Assembly (NCBI GenBank): GCA_036389675.1
Contig: DASVWI010000036.1
Coordinates: forward strand, 62,001-126,000
DNA length: 64,000 bases
Source of the DNA: DASQYE01 sp036389675
Lineage (GTDB): Bacteria > Acidobacteriota > Blastocatellia > Pyrinomonadales > Pyrinomonadaceae
Direction of reading: 5' to 3'
The notes beneath the pieces were generated by a model, which saw only the letters and a program-made list of their open reading frames with translations, was not told where the DNA came from and made no database searches. Positions within the stretch are counted from its first letter, which is position 1; every line of letters begins with the position of its first letter. A program made the translations under genes and the position numbers. This document shows positions 51,375 through 60,207 of the stretch, piece by piece.

Positions 51375-52784
51375 ATGCACTATCACTTGATTGGAATCTG
51401 CGGGACGGCGATGGCTTCGCTGGCGGGAATGCTTCAGGCGCGCGGTCATCTGGTGACGGGCTCGGATGAAAACGTTTACCCGCCGATGTCCACCATGCTC
51501 GAACAACTGGGCATCAACGTCATGCAGGGTTACAGCGGGGAGCATCTCACGCCGACGCCGGATTGCGTCATCATCGGCAATGCCATCCCGCGCGGCAACC
51601 CTGAAGTCGAAGAGACCTTAAACCGCAAGCTGCTCTATCGCTCGCAGGCCGAGACGGTCAAGGAAGAGTTCATACGGGGCAGGCGTTCGCTGGTCGTCGC
51701 CGGAACACACGGCAAGACGACGACGACGAGCATCGCCTCCTGGGTGATGGATCGGGGCGGGCTCAACCCGACTTTCCTTGTCGGCGGCGTGGTGCAGAAT
51801 TTCGACGCCAGCTTTCGCGTTACCGAGAGCGATTATTTCATCATCGAAGGCGACGAGTACGACACGGCCTACTTCGACAAGGGGCCGAAGTTCATGCACT
51901 ACCTGCCGGAGCTTGCCATCGTCGGCAACATAGAGTTCGACCACGCAGACATCTACGCAGACCTCGCGGCTGTCAAGACCGCCTTTCGCCGCCTGATGAA
52001 TCTTGTGCCCGGCAATGGCCGCCTGATCGCCGGGTGGGACAGCCCGGTCGTGCGCGAGGTGGTCGCGGAGATGGGCGAGCGGCTCTACACGCGTCTTGAA
52101 ACCTTCGGGACATGCGACGACGCCAAGTGGCAGGCGCGGGCCGTTGATTATTCAGGCGAGCTGGCGAGCTTTACCGTCTTTCGCGAAGGCCGGGAGTGGG
52201 GTCAGTTTCAAACCACTCTGATCGGCGACTTCAACATATGCAACTGCCTCGCCGTGATCGTCGCCGCCGACGCCTGGGGCATAGAGCCGAAGACGATCAA
52301 CGAGGCGCTCCGCTCCTTCAAGAGCGTGCGGCGTCGCATGCAGGTGCGCGGGCGGGAGCGCGGCGTCACGGTCATCGACGACTTCGCGCATCACCCGACC
52401 GCCGTGCGCGAGACGTTGCAGGCGCTCCGCACAAAATACAAGGACAACCGCCTCGTCGCCATCTTCGAGCCGCGCTCATGGTCGTCGCGCCTGGCCGTCT
52501 TTCAGGACGACTACGCGCACGCTTTCAAGTCGGCTGATTACGTCGTCATCGCCAGCGTCTTCGACAGCAGCAAAGCGACGGAGAAGGGCCGCGTGCTCGA
52601 TACAGACCAACTCATCCGGGACATCGGCGCGCAGGGCAAGCCGGCCTTACGACTGGACGGCGCGGACGAGATTGTCGGCCACCTCGTGCCCGAACTGCGC
52701 CCCGACGATGTCGTCGCCATCATGTCCAACGGCGGCTTCGGCGGCATCCACGACAAGCTGCTCAGCGCGCTAAAGGAAGGATGA
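51375..52784 (+). CDS. mpl: UDP-N-acetylmuramate:L-alanyl-gamma-D-glutamyl-meso-DAP ligase
   Basis: A 469-residue Mur-ligase-family enzyme: N-terminal HLIGICGTAMASLAGMLQARGH, ATP loop GTHGKTTTT near residues 110-118, EGDEYDTAYFDKGPKF, and C-terminal DDFAHHPTAVRETLQAL. The Ile-Cys-Gly-Thr-Ala-Met block and the DEYDTA motif separate Mpl from MurC. It attaches recycled tripeptide to UDP-MurNAc, saving peptidoglycan pieces in Gram-negative bacteria. I start at ATG 51375, where the family begins. The final GG-type codons and TGA stop fall in a family A repeat. Confidence 0.95.
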   Translation: MHYHLIGICGTAMASLAGMLQARGHLVTGSDENVYPPMSTMLEQLGINVMQGYSGEHLTPTPDCVIIGNAIPRGNPEVEETLNRKLLYRSQAETVKEEFIRGRRSLVVAGTHGKTTTTSIASWVMDRGGLNPTFLVGGVVQNFDASFRVTESDYFIIEGDEYDTAYFDKGPKFMHYLPELAIVGNIEFDHADIYADLAAVKTAFRRLMNLVPGNGRLIAGWDSPVVREVVAEMGERLYTRLETFGTCDDAKWQARAVDYSGELASFTVFREGREWGQFQTTLIGDFNICNCLAVIVAADAWGIEPKTINEALRSFKSVRRRMQVRGRERGVTVIDDFAHHPTAVRETLQALRTKYKDNRLVAIFEPRSWSSRLAVFQDDYAHAFKSADYVVIASVFDSSKATEKGRVLDTDQLIRDIGAQGKPALRLDGADEIVGHLVPELRPDDVVAIMSNGGFGGIHDKLLSALKEG

Positions 52785-52869
52785 AGGATGAAGGATGAAG
52801 GATGAAAGGAATGCTTCTCTTTCTTGAATGCTTTTACTTCATCCTTCCGCCTTCATCCTTCATCCTTTC
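52777..52869. repeat. Intergenic palindromic repeat, family A copy 5
   Basis: Four tandem heptads of GGATGAA at the left arm, then GGAATGC...GAATGCTTTTACTTC and the complementary right arm. It lies between the convergent mpl and M20 peptidase genes and provides the mpl stop codon. Confidence 0.9.
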
Positions 52870-54180
52870 TTATTGTCGTGTCAGGCGATAGATGAGCAGG
52901 GCGGCGCGCTTGATCTGGATGGAGAGCGTGTCTAGCTCGGCGAATTCGTCCGCGGTGTGAGAGCCGCCGCCGCGCGCGCCGAGTCCGTCGAGCCCGCTGA
53001 TGAAGGGCGCGACGAAGGAGATATCGCCCGCCCCGCGTCCGCCGGGGTCGAAGGCTTCGACACCACCCAAGCCCAGATCACGGCTCGCCTGATCCAGCGT
53101 CTTGAGCAGGGCGTAGTTCTCAGGCGTCGGCGACATGGCCGGGTAATTGTCCTCGAAAGTTATCTGCGATTTCGTCTGCGGCAAACTGCGAGAGACGATC
53201 TCCGTCATCTTCGCCTTGGCCGCCTCGCGCTGCTTCTCCGAGATAAAACGCAGGTCGCCGCGCACGACGACCGTTTGCGCGATAACATTGGTCTTGCCCG
53301 TGGCCGCCCCGCGATCATCCCTATTGTCGAAGGTGACATCCGTGCCGCCGGCAATCACGCTCGGATTGAAGGTCAGGTATTGCTCGCCTCTCAACTGCTC
53401 GTAAAAGGCGTTGATGATGCGCGCGGCCTCGAAGATCGCGCCGCTGCCGACGCCGGGCGAGAAGATACCGCTCGAATGGCCCGTGTCGGCTGTGACCTCT
53501 AAGCGCCAGTCGCTTGAGCCGCGTCGCGCCACCGTCGCGGTGTTCTCTATCCCGGCCTCGAACCCCAGCGCGACATCGCTGCGCCGCGCGGCTTCGAGCA
53601 GGTCGCGACGGCTCACCTCAAGGGGGCTTCCGACGTTCTCCTCGTCGCCCGTCAGAACGACGATGATACGGCTGCCCTTGAGTGCGCCCGCGCTGTGCAG
53701 GGCTTTCAGGGCGTAGAGCAGCACTATGTTTCCGCCCTTCATGTCGACCGTGCCGTTGCCGCGGGCTACTTTGCCGTCGCGCACAAAACGCTTGCCCTCA
53801 AGGACCGTGTCCAGATGCCCTATGAGAAGAACGCGCCGCCCGCGCGTGCCCGTATGTTCAGCGAAGAAGTGACCGGCGCGGCTCATCTGCTGAGGCATCT
53901 CTATCCACTTCGAAGTGAAGCCGAGCGAGCGAAACTCTGATTGAAAAGCGCCGCCGACGTGCCTCACTCCCTGAAGATTCTGCGTCGCGCTCTCGATATT
54001 AACGGTCTGTTCGAGAAGGCGCACGGCGTCCTCAAGGTGCGCGTCAACGTAGGCGGCTATGCGCTGCTCCTCGGCGGAAAGCGTCTGCGCGCCAGCCTTC
54101 TCCGCCTGCGCCGCACAGAAGAGCATGACCATCAAGAGCGCACGCGCGATTCGAGCCATCTGCCTGCCGGTTCTCATCAT
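52870..54180 (-). CDS. Secreted M20-family metallopeptidase (carboxypeptidase G2-like)
   Basis: A 436-residue exported hydrolase with a signal peptide (ALLMVMLFCAAQAEKAGAQ). Metal and catalytic residues are visible in LLIGHLDTVLEG, GTVDMKGGN and LTGDEENVG, with the final histidine in GGGSHTADE. A dimerisation domain sits in the middle. It resembles CPG2-type glutamate carboxypeptidases that remove C-terminal residues from peptides or N-acyl amino acids in the periplasm. The ATG at 54180 is one of two adjacent codons. It converges on mpl and shares its family A repeat. Confidence 0.92.
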   Translation of the reverse strand: MMRTGRQMARIARALLMVMLFCAAQAEKAGAQTLSAEEQRIAAYVDAHLEDAVRLLEQTVNIESATQNLQGVRHVGGAFQSEFRSLGFTSKWIEMPQQMSRAGHFFAEHTGTRGRRVLLIGHLDTVLEGKRFVRDGKVARGNGTVDMKGGNIVLLYALKALHSAGALKGSRIIVVLTGDEENVGSPLEVSRRDLLEAARRSDVALGFEAGIENTATVARRGSSDWRLEVTADTGHSSGIFSPGVGSGAIFEAARIINAFYEQLRGEQYLTFNPSVIAGGTDVTFDNRDDRGAATGKTNVIAQTVVVRGDLRFISEKQREAAKAKMTEIVSRSLPQTKSQITFEDNYPAMSPTPENYALLKTLDQASRDLGLGGVEAFDPGGRGAGDISFVAPFISGLDGLGARGGGSHTADEFAELDTLSIQIKRAALLIYRLTRQ

Positions 54181-54219
54181 CAATCAACTCCACCTGTGTA
54201 ACACCGTTTTGGCTATACA

Positions 54220-54294
54220 GGTCAGTACCGCCTGCGGTAGCGGGCGGGTACTACTCTACATAGAGACCCGCCCGAGACCTTTGGCGGTACTGAA
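54220..54294. repeat. Intergenic palindromic repeat, family B copy 4
   Basis: GGTCAGTACCGCCTGCGGTA ... GGCGGTACTGAAC. The left arm is identical to copy 1; the right arm has a short replacement (GAGACCTTT). It lies between two minus-strand genes. Confidence 0.88.
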
Positions 54295-54302
54295 CTCTTT
54301 TA

Positions 54303-54812
54303 TTAAGTTCCCGCGAAATAGCTGAGCTTAACGTCGGCCTCCGCTACCTTCCGCCCGTTCCTGTACTTGCGAAGGTTGCCGACCAGCACGGGCTTGTCCA
54401 GATCCATCTCGGCGTTGACGAAATCTGTTCTCAGGAATCTGCCGTTGAAGCTGTAGCTTATGCCCTTCACTTTGACTGTGGTGAAGACAAACTGCCTGCG
54501 CGTGATGTTGAGGGTGCGGTAACGATAATGCGCGCCTTCGTCTGCGATGACGCCCGACAGTCGCTCGGAAATATCCGGCCCGCTTTGCTCGTCCTGCTTC
54601 TGCCAGTATTGAATCGTATCGAAGTTCTTGAACCCCTTCGGGTGCGTGCCGACCAGCGAGTAGTAGCCGTAAGGGCGAAAAGCCTTCTGCATAAGGAGAG
54701 GCTGTGCCCGGGGCAACTCTCTCGCACCCTTCGCACCGGCGGGCATCACGGTCGTTGACAGTAAACAGGCGATCAATAGAGCGCCGCAAACCACGCAGAG
54801 CCGTCGTCTCAT
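54303..54812 (-). CDS. Small secreted protein of unknown function
   Basis: A 169-residue protein with signal peptide (MRRRLCVVCGALLIACLLS) and no recognised domain. The mature part has beta-rich, charged segments (YRYRTLNITRRQFVFTTVKVKG, SYSFNGRFLRTDFVNAEMD) and one invariant-looking block GYYSLVGTHPKGF. AAGGA lies 8 nt upstream of ATG 54812, which decides the start; the frame runs to 54845. Nearby genes are a peptidase and a NYN protein, giving no functional hint. Confidence 0.72.
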   Translation of the reverse strand: MRRRLCVVCGALLIACLLSTTVMPAGAKGARELPRAQPLLMQKAFRPYGYYSLVGTHPKGFKNFDTIQYWQKQDEQSGPDISERLSGVIADEGAHYRYRTLNITRRQFVFTTVKVKGISYSFNGRFLRTDFVNAEMDLDKPVLVGNLRKYRNGRKVAEADVKLSYFAGT

Positions 54813-54870
54813 GATTATTTCCTTCATCAAAGAATCAACGAGCATTGACAGATCGGACGCAAAACCGGGC

Positions 54871-55410
54871 CTACGCTCTGACGAGCTGCTTTTCCAGTTC
54901 GTCCAGATATACGACCGGGGCGGAGGATTCGGCGGCCAGATCGCTTGAGAGCCCGTTGCGCCACGAGATGATCTCGACGCGCAGGCCCAAGCCTTTAACG
55001 AACTTCACCGTCTCAAGATAATCCCTGTCGCCCGAGACCAGTATGGCCGTCTCATAGGCTTTATTGATGCCGAGCATCAGCATCTTCGTCGCGAGCCCAA
55101 CGTCAACGCCCTTCTCGGCGGGCAGCGTGTGCGACTGGCTACAATTCAGGCAGGTGATGGTCTTGCGACCGAGCGGGTAGGTGAACACTTCCCAGTGAAG
55201 CTGCTCCTTGAGGAACTGATAGAAGTTGGTCTCCTTTTGTGAAGGCTCGTTGTGTTCGGATGCGAAGAAGTAGACCTGCCAGATTTCGCCGTCGCGCTCA
55301 AGGAGTTTGACGAATCGCTGCCAGTCAATCCTCCAACCCTGTTCCTGCTGCCCGTGAAATATATTCGCATCGTCTATGAAGCAGATAGTTTTCCCGCGTG
55401 ATACTGTCAT
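54871..55410 (-). CDS. NYN-domain (LabA/DUF88-type) protein
   Basis: A 179-residue predicted PIN-like ribonuclease fold protein. It has FIDDANIFHG with adjacent acids, DVGLATKMLMLG, and LVSGDRDYLETVKF, the acidic residues of NYN active sites. A CLNC pair near residue 92 could bind metal. NYN proteins cut RNA or act as regulators; the target here is unknown. The ATG at 55410 is chosen because homology starts there; the frame is open to 55782 without any signal or similarity. It is divergent from the aminopeptidase gene. Confidence 0.85.
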   Translation of the reverse strand: MTVSRGKTICFIDDANIFHGQQEQGWRIDWQRFVKLLERDGEIWQVYFFASEHNEPSQKETNFYQFLKEQLHWEVFTYPLGRKTITCLNCSQSHTLPAEKGVDVGLATKMLMLGINKAYETAILVSGDRDYLETVKFVKGLGLRVEIISWRNGLSSDLAAESSAPVVYLDELEKQLVRA

Positions 55411-55545
55411 GGATGAGAAGACCCGATCCTTTTTAATTATTTTCCGGCTGTGATCTGCTCCAATATAACATGGACGCCCGCTCTCGGGCGGGGCTTTGAC
55501 GAACGCAGCGCCGCAGGGTGATGGTCTGCCGAGCCCCTTTGAGCC

Positions 55546-55551
55546 TATAAT
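55546..55551 (+). promoter_or_regulatory. Candidate -10 element for the M1 aminopeptidase
   Basis: TATAAT 40 nt before the ATG at 55591; the -35 region is poor. Confidence 0.4.
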
Positions 55552-55590
55552 GAGAAGATCACAGGTCAACCGTAAAACCGGAGATTTATT

Positions 55591-57537
55591 ATGATGATAC
55601 GATTGCTGAGTCTGCTTCTCGTCTGCTGTGTGATGACGCTCGCCGCGCCCGTTCCGGCCTCTCCCCTTCGGGCCGTGACGGGCAGGAACAAGACGGCCCT
55701 TAACCAAGCTGTCGACGTTGATACGAGCGCTGTTAAAGACGTTCACTCCTACTCCAACCCGCAGGAGATCAGAGTACGTCACCTCAATCTGGATTTGGTC
55801 GTAGATTTCCCGGCGAAGGTTTTGCGGGGCACTGCCATTCTGGACTTTGAGAGACTCGTTCAGGGCAGCAGCAGCGCCCGGCTCATTCTGGATACAAGGG
55901 CGCTCGACATCTCGAAAGTTGAGGCCTCGGGCGACGGGAAGACTTTTCTTGAGACGCAGTTCGAGGTTGGCCCGTCGGATGCTGTGCTGGGCGCGCCGCT
56001 CACGATCCAGTTGCCCGCCGGGGCAAACCGCGTGCGTATCTCTTACGCGACGAGCCCCAATGCTTCAGCCGTCCAGTGGCTTGAGCCTCAGCAGACCTCC
56101 GGCAAGCGTTATCCTTTCATGTTTACGCAGTCTGAGGCGATTCACGCGCGAAGCTGGATTCCTATTCAGGACACGCCCTATGTGCGCGTGGACTATACGG
56201 CACGCGTGCGAACGCCGCGCGAGCTGCTGGCTGTGATGAGCGCCGAGAACGACGCGCGCACGCCGCGCGACGGCGATTACAGCTTCCGCATGTCGCAGCC
56301 TATCCCCGCCTACCTGATTGCGCTGGCGGTCGGTGACCTGCGCTTTCGCCCGCTCGGTCGCAGAACCGGAGTCTATGCCGAGCCCTCCGTGGTGGCGCTC
56401 GCGGCGCGAGAGTTCTCCGACACGGAGAAGATGGTCTCGGCCACTGAAAGGCTCTATGGGCCGTATCGCTGGGGGCGCTATGACCTGCTGGTGCTGCCGC
56501 CGAGTTTCCCTTACGGCGGGATGGAGAACCCGCGCCTGACCTTCGCCACGCCGACCGTGCTGGCCGGAGACAAAAGCCTCGTCGCGCTGGTCGCGCACGA
56601 GTTGGCCCACTCGTGGTCGGGCAATCTCGTGACCAACGCGACGTGGAGCGACTTCTGGCTCAACGAGGGATTCACCAACTATATCGAGCGGCGCATCATC
56701 GAGGCCGTCTATGGGCGTGCCCGCGAGGAGATGGATGCGGCGCTGGGCCGCCGCTCTCTCGAAGAAGAGTTAGCCACGCTCGAAGACAGGGACGAGATTC
56801 TTCATGTTGATCTGAACGGGCGCGACCCGGACGAGGGTTTCACAGGCGTCCCGTATGAGAAGGGCGCTCTCTTCTTACGCCACCTGGAAGAGACCTTCGG
56901 GCGCGCGCGCTTCGACCCGTTCATACGCGGCTACTTCGATCACTTCGCCTTCCGCAGTATCACGACCGCCGATTTCGTCTCTTACCTGAAGGCAAATCTT
57001 CTGGATAAGTACCCGGAGCTGGCGGCGCGTGTCCCCGTCGAGGAGTGGATTTACAAGCCGGGCATCCCGCAGAGCGCGCCGCGTCCGCAGGCGGTCGCTT
57101 TCGCGCGCATAGAGACAGAGGCGCGTCGCTGGACTGAGGGCACAATCCCGCTCGCAAACATTCGGACTGCTTCGTGGTCAACGCAGGAGTGGCTTCATTT
57201 CCTCAAGAGCCTGCCGGAGACCGGCGTGCGCGAGCGCATGGCCCAACTTGACCGCGCCTTTCACCTGACACGCACGGGCAATTCCGAGATCGAATTTCAA
57301 TGGTTGATGATGGCGATACGCAACAATTACGAAGCTGCCTATCCGCGGCTCGAAGATTTCCTGACCTCGATGGGCCGCCGGAAATTCCTCAAGCCCCTCT
57401 ATGAAGAACTGATCAAAACCCCACAGGGCATGGCGCGCGCCAATGCCATCTACCGTCGCGCACGCCCCACTTACCACCCCATCGCCGTCTCCACCATTGA
57501 CGCGATCCTGAAGTGGAAAGGCGAAAAGCAAGGATGA
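55591..57537 (+). CDS. Secreted M1-family aminopeptidase
   Basis: A 648-residue zinc aminopeptidase with a signal peptide (LLSLLLVCCVMTLAAPVPAS). It carries the substrate motif YGGMENPRL and zinc site HELAHSWSGN (His336, His340) plus NEGFTNYIERR for the third ligand. The C-terminal 150 residues match the leukotriene-A4-hydrolase-type helical domain, so it belongs to that M1 subgroup. It would remove N-terminal residues from peptides in the periplasm. The last codons (KQG) and stop are in a family A repeat. Confidence 0.93.
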   Translation: MMIRLLSLLLVCCVMTLAAPVPASPLRAVTGRNKTALNQAVDVDTSAVKDVHSYSNPQEIRVRHLNLDLVVDFPAKVLRGTAILDFERLVQGSSSARLILDTRALDISKVEASGDGKTFLETQFEVGPSDAVLGAPLTIQLPAGANRVRISYATSPNASAVQWLEPQQTSGKRYPFMFTQSEAIHARSWIPIQDTPYVRVDYTARVRTPRELLAVMSAENDARTPRDGDYSFRMSQPIPAYLIALAVGDLRFRPLGRRTGVYAEPSVVALAAREFSDTEKMVSATERLYGPYRWGRYDLLVLPPSFPYGGMENPRLTFATPTVLAGDKSLVALVAHELAHSWSGNLVTNATWSDFWLNEGFTNYIERRIIEAVYGRAREEMDAALGRRSLEEELATLEDRDEILHVDLNGRDPDEGFTGVPYEKGALFLRHLEETFGRARFDPFIRGYFDHFAFRSITTADFVSYLKANLLDKYPELAARVPVEEWIYKPGIPQSAPRPQAVAFARIETEARRWTEGTIPLANIRTASWSTQEWLHFLKSLPETGVRERMAQLDRAFHLTRTGNSEIEFQWLMMAIRNNYEAAYPRLEDFLTSMGRRKFLKPLYEELIKTPQGMARANAIYRRARPTYHPIAVSTIDAILKWKGEKQG

Positions 57538-57622
57538 AGGCGGAAGGCGGAAGGATGAAGTAAAAGCATTGAAGAATGAACGGCATTCTTTTCATCCTTC
57601 ATCCTTCCGCCTTCATCCTTTC
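57529..57622. repeat. Intergenic palindromic repeat, family A copy 6
   Basis: AAGGATGAAGGCGGAAGGCG...and the complementary right arm, with inner GTAAAAGCATTGAAG. It lies between convergent aminopeptidase and hrpB genes and gives the stop codon of both. Confidence 0.9.
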
Positions 57623-60207
57623 TTCAACGGGTCTTCCGGCCACGGGTGGCGCGGGTAGCGGCGCGAGAGCTCACGGCGCACCCGCGCGTAGTGCCGCTCC
57701 CAGAAGCCCGAGAGGTCTGTCGTCACCTGCACCGGGCGCTGGCTCGGCGCGAGCAGGTGCAGCACGAGCCTGACTCGGCCATCGGCCACGGTTGGCCCAT
57801 CCCTCATGCCGAAAAAATCCTGTAAGCGCGAGGCAATCCATGGCGGCTGCTCGCGCTCATAATTCACAGTGAGCCTGCGACCGCCCGCGAGCGTGACGCG
57901 CTCCGGAGCCATCTTTTCCAGAAGCCGAAGCTGCTCTGCGCTCAATCGCGCGCGCAGCAGGCCGAGCAGTTGGCCCTCACGCACGGCCTCTCGCACTTCA
58001 ACGAAGCTGCGCTTGCCCTCGCACAAACGTCGAAGAGAGTCTATGACCTCGGCCTCTCCGAGTTCCCCTGCGTTAGCCTCCGGAAACGTCCGCGCCAGGA
58101 AAGCCACTCGCGCCATGAAGCGGTCTATCACATCCGTCGCGACGAAAGCCCGCCAACCCTTTTCAAGCACAGCCTCTTCGAGCACGCGTGAGACTTCGGG
58201 CGCGCTCCCTTCGCCGCCGGCGCGGCTTTCGTCAAGCACGAGCCCTTCATAGAGGAGGCGCTCAAGGACTTCGACGCGCTCGCGCTCTGCGTCCCACCTG
58301 ACTTCACGAGCCTCGCTGATTCTATCGGCGAACAGCTCAAGCAGCCATTCTGGTTCAATCGCGCTTGCAAGGCGCACCAGCGTCCGACCGCCGCCGCGCA
58401 TGCCACCTCTGCCCGGCTCGCGCCGCTCCTCCGAATCCACCGCCACCAAAAACGCCGACGCCCTGACAACGCTCTCCGGCGCAAGCTCCGCCGCCCCGCC
58501 TCCCGCAAGCAATATCTCTAATCTGGAGGAGTCCGACTCGCCCGCAGTTGAACGTCGCTTTGCCACACGATCAGGGTATCCGGCAAGGATGGAGATCAAA
58601 AGCTCCGACTCATCATTGAGAGGCGCGTCGCTTCTCTTAGCTTTGCTTCCGGCAAGACGGATGAGTTGTCGCCGCACGCGGTCAACCGCGCGCACAGCGC
58701 CCGCGTCCAATTGCATCGCGCGCAAACGATCAGGTGACAGGCGCGCACGCTCTGCCTCCTTAAAGAGGTCTAACATCAAGAGCAGGTCTGAGGGGCTGTG
58801 CGATTTGGCGCTCGACGCTGTGCGCTCGCGCGCATTGAGCAGGGGGTTGCGTGTGCGTATGTCTCGCTCGCTGATGAGGGCGGCGACGACGCAGGCATCC
58901 GTGGCGACCCCGCGCCGTTCAGCTTCGACGATCAGGCGCGAGAGTCTGGGGTGAAGCGGAAAACGCAGCATGCGCGCGCCCGTCGCTGTCAGCCGCCCGG
59001 AGTCGTCTATCGCTTCTAATTTTCGCAGAAGGTTTTGGGCGGAACGAAGCGCAGGAAGAGGCGGCGGCTCGAACCAACCGAAGTTTTCGGGCTCGCTGAT
59101 TCCCGCCCCGTAAAGCTCAAGGGCCGTTTCAGCCAGATCTAGACGCTCTATCTCTGGCCGTTCATGATCGGGCCGTGCCGCGAAATCCTGCGCCGTGTAA
59201 AGCCTCAGACAACGACCGGCCTGCGTCCGCCCCGCGCGCCCCGCGCGCTGCACGGCGGAAGCCTTGCTGATGCGCGCCACGTTAAGCGTGCGCAGGCCAG
59301 ACCACGGCGAATGGCCCGCGATGCGTGCGAGCCCGGAATCGATCACCGCCCCGACGCCCTCAATCGTGATGGAACTCTCCGCGACGTTGGTCGAGAGAAT
59401 AAGCTTGCGCCGCTCCGCACGGCGCACGGCCCGGTCTTGTTCCTCCGACGGCAGCTCGCCGTGTAGTGGGAGGATTAAAAGCCGCGCCTCTCTTGCCAGC
59501 TCGACGCAGGCGCTTTGTGCCCGTCTGATCTCAGCCGCGCCGGGAAGAAAGACCAGCACATCACCCTCTAAGCCTTCGGCGACGACCTTGCGCACGCCTT
59601 CGGCGACCTGTACCTCAAGAGGCTGATCATCGTGCCTGCTGATGTGCTCTATCGAGACCTCGAAGCGTTTGCCTTCGGAGCTCAGGCGTGGGCAATCATC
59701 CAGGAAGCGTGCGACGGGCGCAGCATCGAGCGTGGCCGACATGACGACGATACGCAAAGCGGGCCGCGTCTCTCGCTGCAACTTTTTGAGAAACGCGAGC
59801 GCCAGATCGCCTTGCAGATGTCGCTCGTGAAATTCGTCGAGCACGACCGCGCCTACGTTCGAGAGTGTGGGGTCAGAGAGAAGGCGTCTGGTAAAAATGC
59901 CTTCGGTGAGAAAGCGCAGGCGCGTGCCCGGCCCACCGACCTCCTCGAATCGCACCTGATAGCCGACCTCTTCGCCAACCGTCGAGCCGCGTTCTGCGGC
60001 CACGCGCTGCGCGGCCATGCGCGCCGCCAATCGTCTGGGCTCCAAGACCCAGACCTCGTGCCCGTCGGCCAGGCCGGCATCCATCAAAGCGGTCGGAACG
60101 CGCGTCGTCTTACCGGCTCCGGGCGGCGCTTCAATCACCAGACTGGGCACGGCTCTGAGCGACGCGACGATCTCCGGCAGCAGTGTGTCTATCGGCAGCG
60201 ATTGCAT
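57613..60207 (-). CDS. hrpB: ATP-dependent DEAH-type RNA helicase
   Basis: An 864-residue superfamily 2 helicase: Walker A EAPPGAGKTTRVP near residues 26-37, DEFHERH in motif II (Phe in place of Ala), motif III SATLD, and QRAGRAGRTQAG. The C-terminal region contains the HrpB-specific block with NYEREQPPWIASRLQDFFG and PRHPWPEDP. The ATG at 60207 fits the family start; an upstream frame to 60258 has no homology. HrpB proteins are common in bacteria but their cellular role is not well defined. The C-terminal KKG and stop come from a family A repeat. Confidence 0.95.
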   Translation of the reverse strand: MQSLPIDTLLPEIVASLRAVPSLVIEAPPGAGKTTRVPTALMDAGLADGHEVWVLEPRRLAARMAAQRVAAERGSTVGEEVGYQVRFEEVGGPGTRLRFLTEGIFTRRLLSDPTLSNVGAVVLDEFHERHLQGDLALAFLKKLQRETRPALRIVVMSATLDAAPVARFLDDCPRLSSEGKRFEVSIEHISRHDDQPLEVQVAEGVRKVVAEGLEGDVLVFLPGAAEIRRAQSACVELAREARLLILPLHGELPSEEQDRAVRRAERRKLILSTNVAESSITIEGVGAVIDSGLARIAGHSPWSGLRTLNVARISKASAVQRAGRAGRTQAGRCLRLYTAQDFAARPDHERPEIERLDLAETALELYGAGISEPENFGWFEPPPLPALRSAQNLLRKLEAIDDSGRLTATGARMLRFPLHPRLSRLIVEAERRGVATDACVVAALISERDIRTRNPLLNARERTASSAKSHSPSDLLLMLDLFKEAERARLSPDRLRAMQLDAGAVRAVDRVRRQLIRLAGSKAKRSDAPLNDESELLISILAGYPDRVAKRRSTAGESDSSRLEILLAGGGAAELAPESVVRASAFLVAVDSEERREPGRGGMRGGGRTLVRLASAIEPEWLLELFADRISEAREVRWDAERERVEVLERLLYEGLVLDESRAGGEGSAPEVSRVLEEAVLEKGWRAFVATDVIDRFMARVAFLARTFPEANAGELGEAEVIDSLRRLCEGKRSFVEVREAVREGQLLGLLRARLSAEQLRLLEKMAPERVTLAGGRRLTVNYEREQPPWIASRLQDFFGMRDGPTVADGRVRLVLHLLAPSQRPVQVTTDLSGFWERHYARVRRELSRRYPRHPWPEDPLKKG

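Noticed and set aside
52777..52812. Tandem GGATGAA heptads as a possible CRISPR or coding minisatellite
   Set aside because: There are no spacers, the units are only 7 nt, and they form one arm of a palindrome outside coding sequence.
55411..55782. Upstream extension of the NYN gene
   Set aside because: No similarity, contains the divergent promoter region of the aminopeptidase and overlaps its start.
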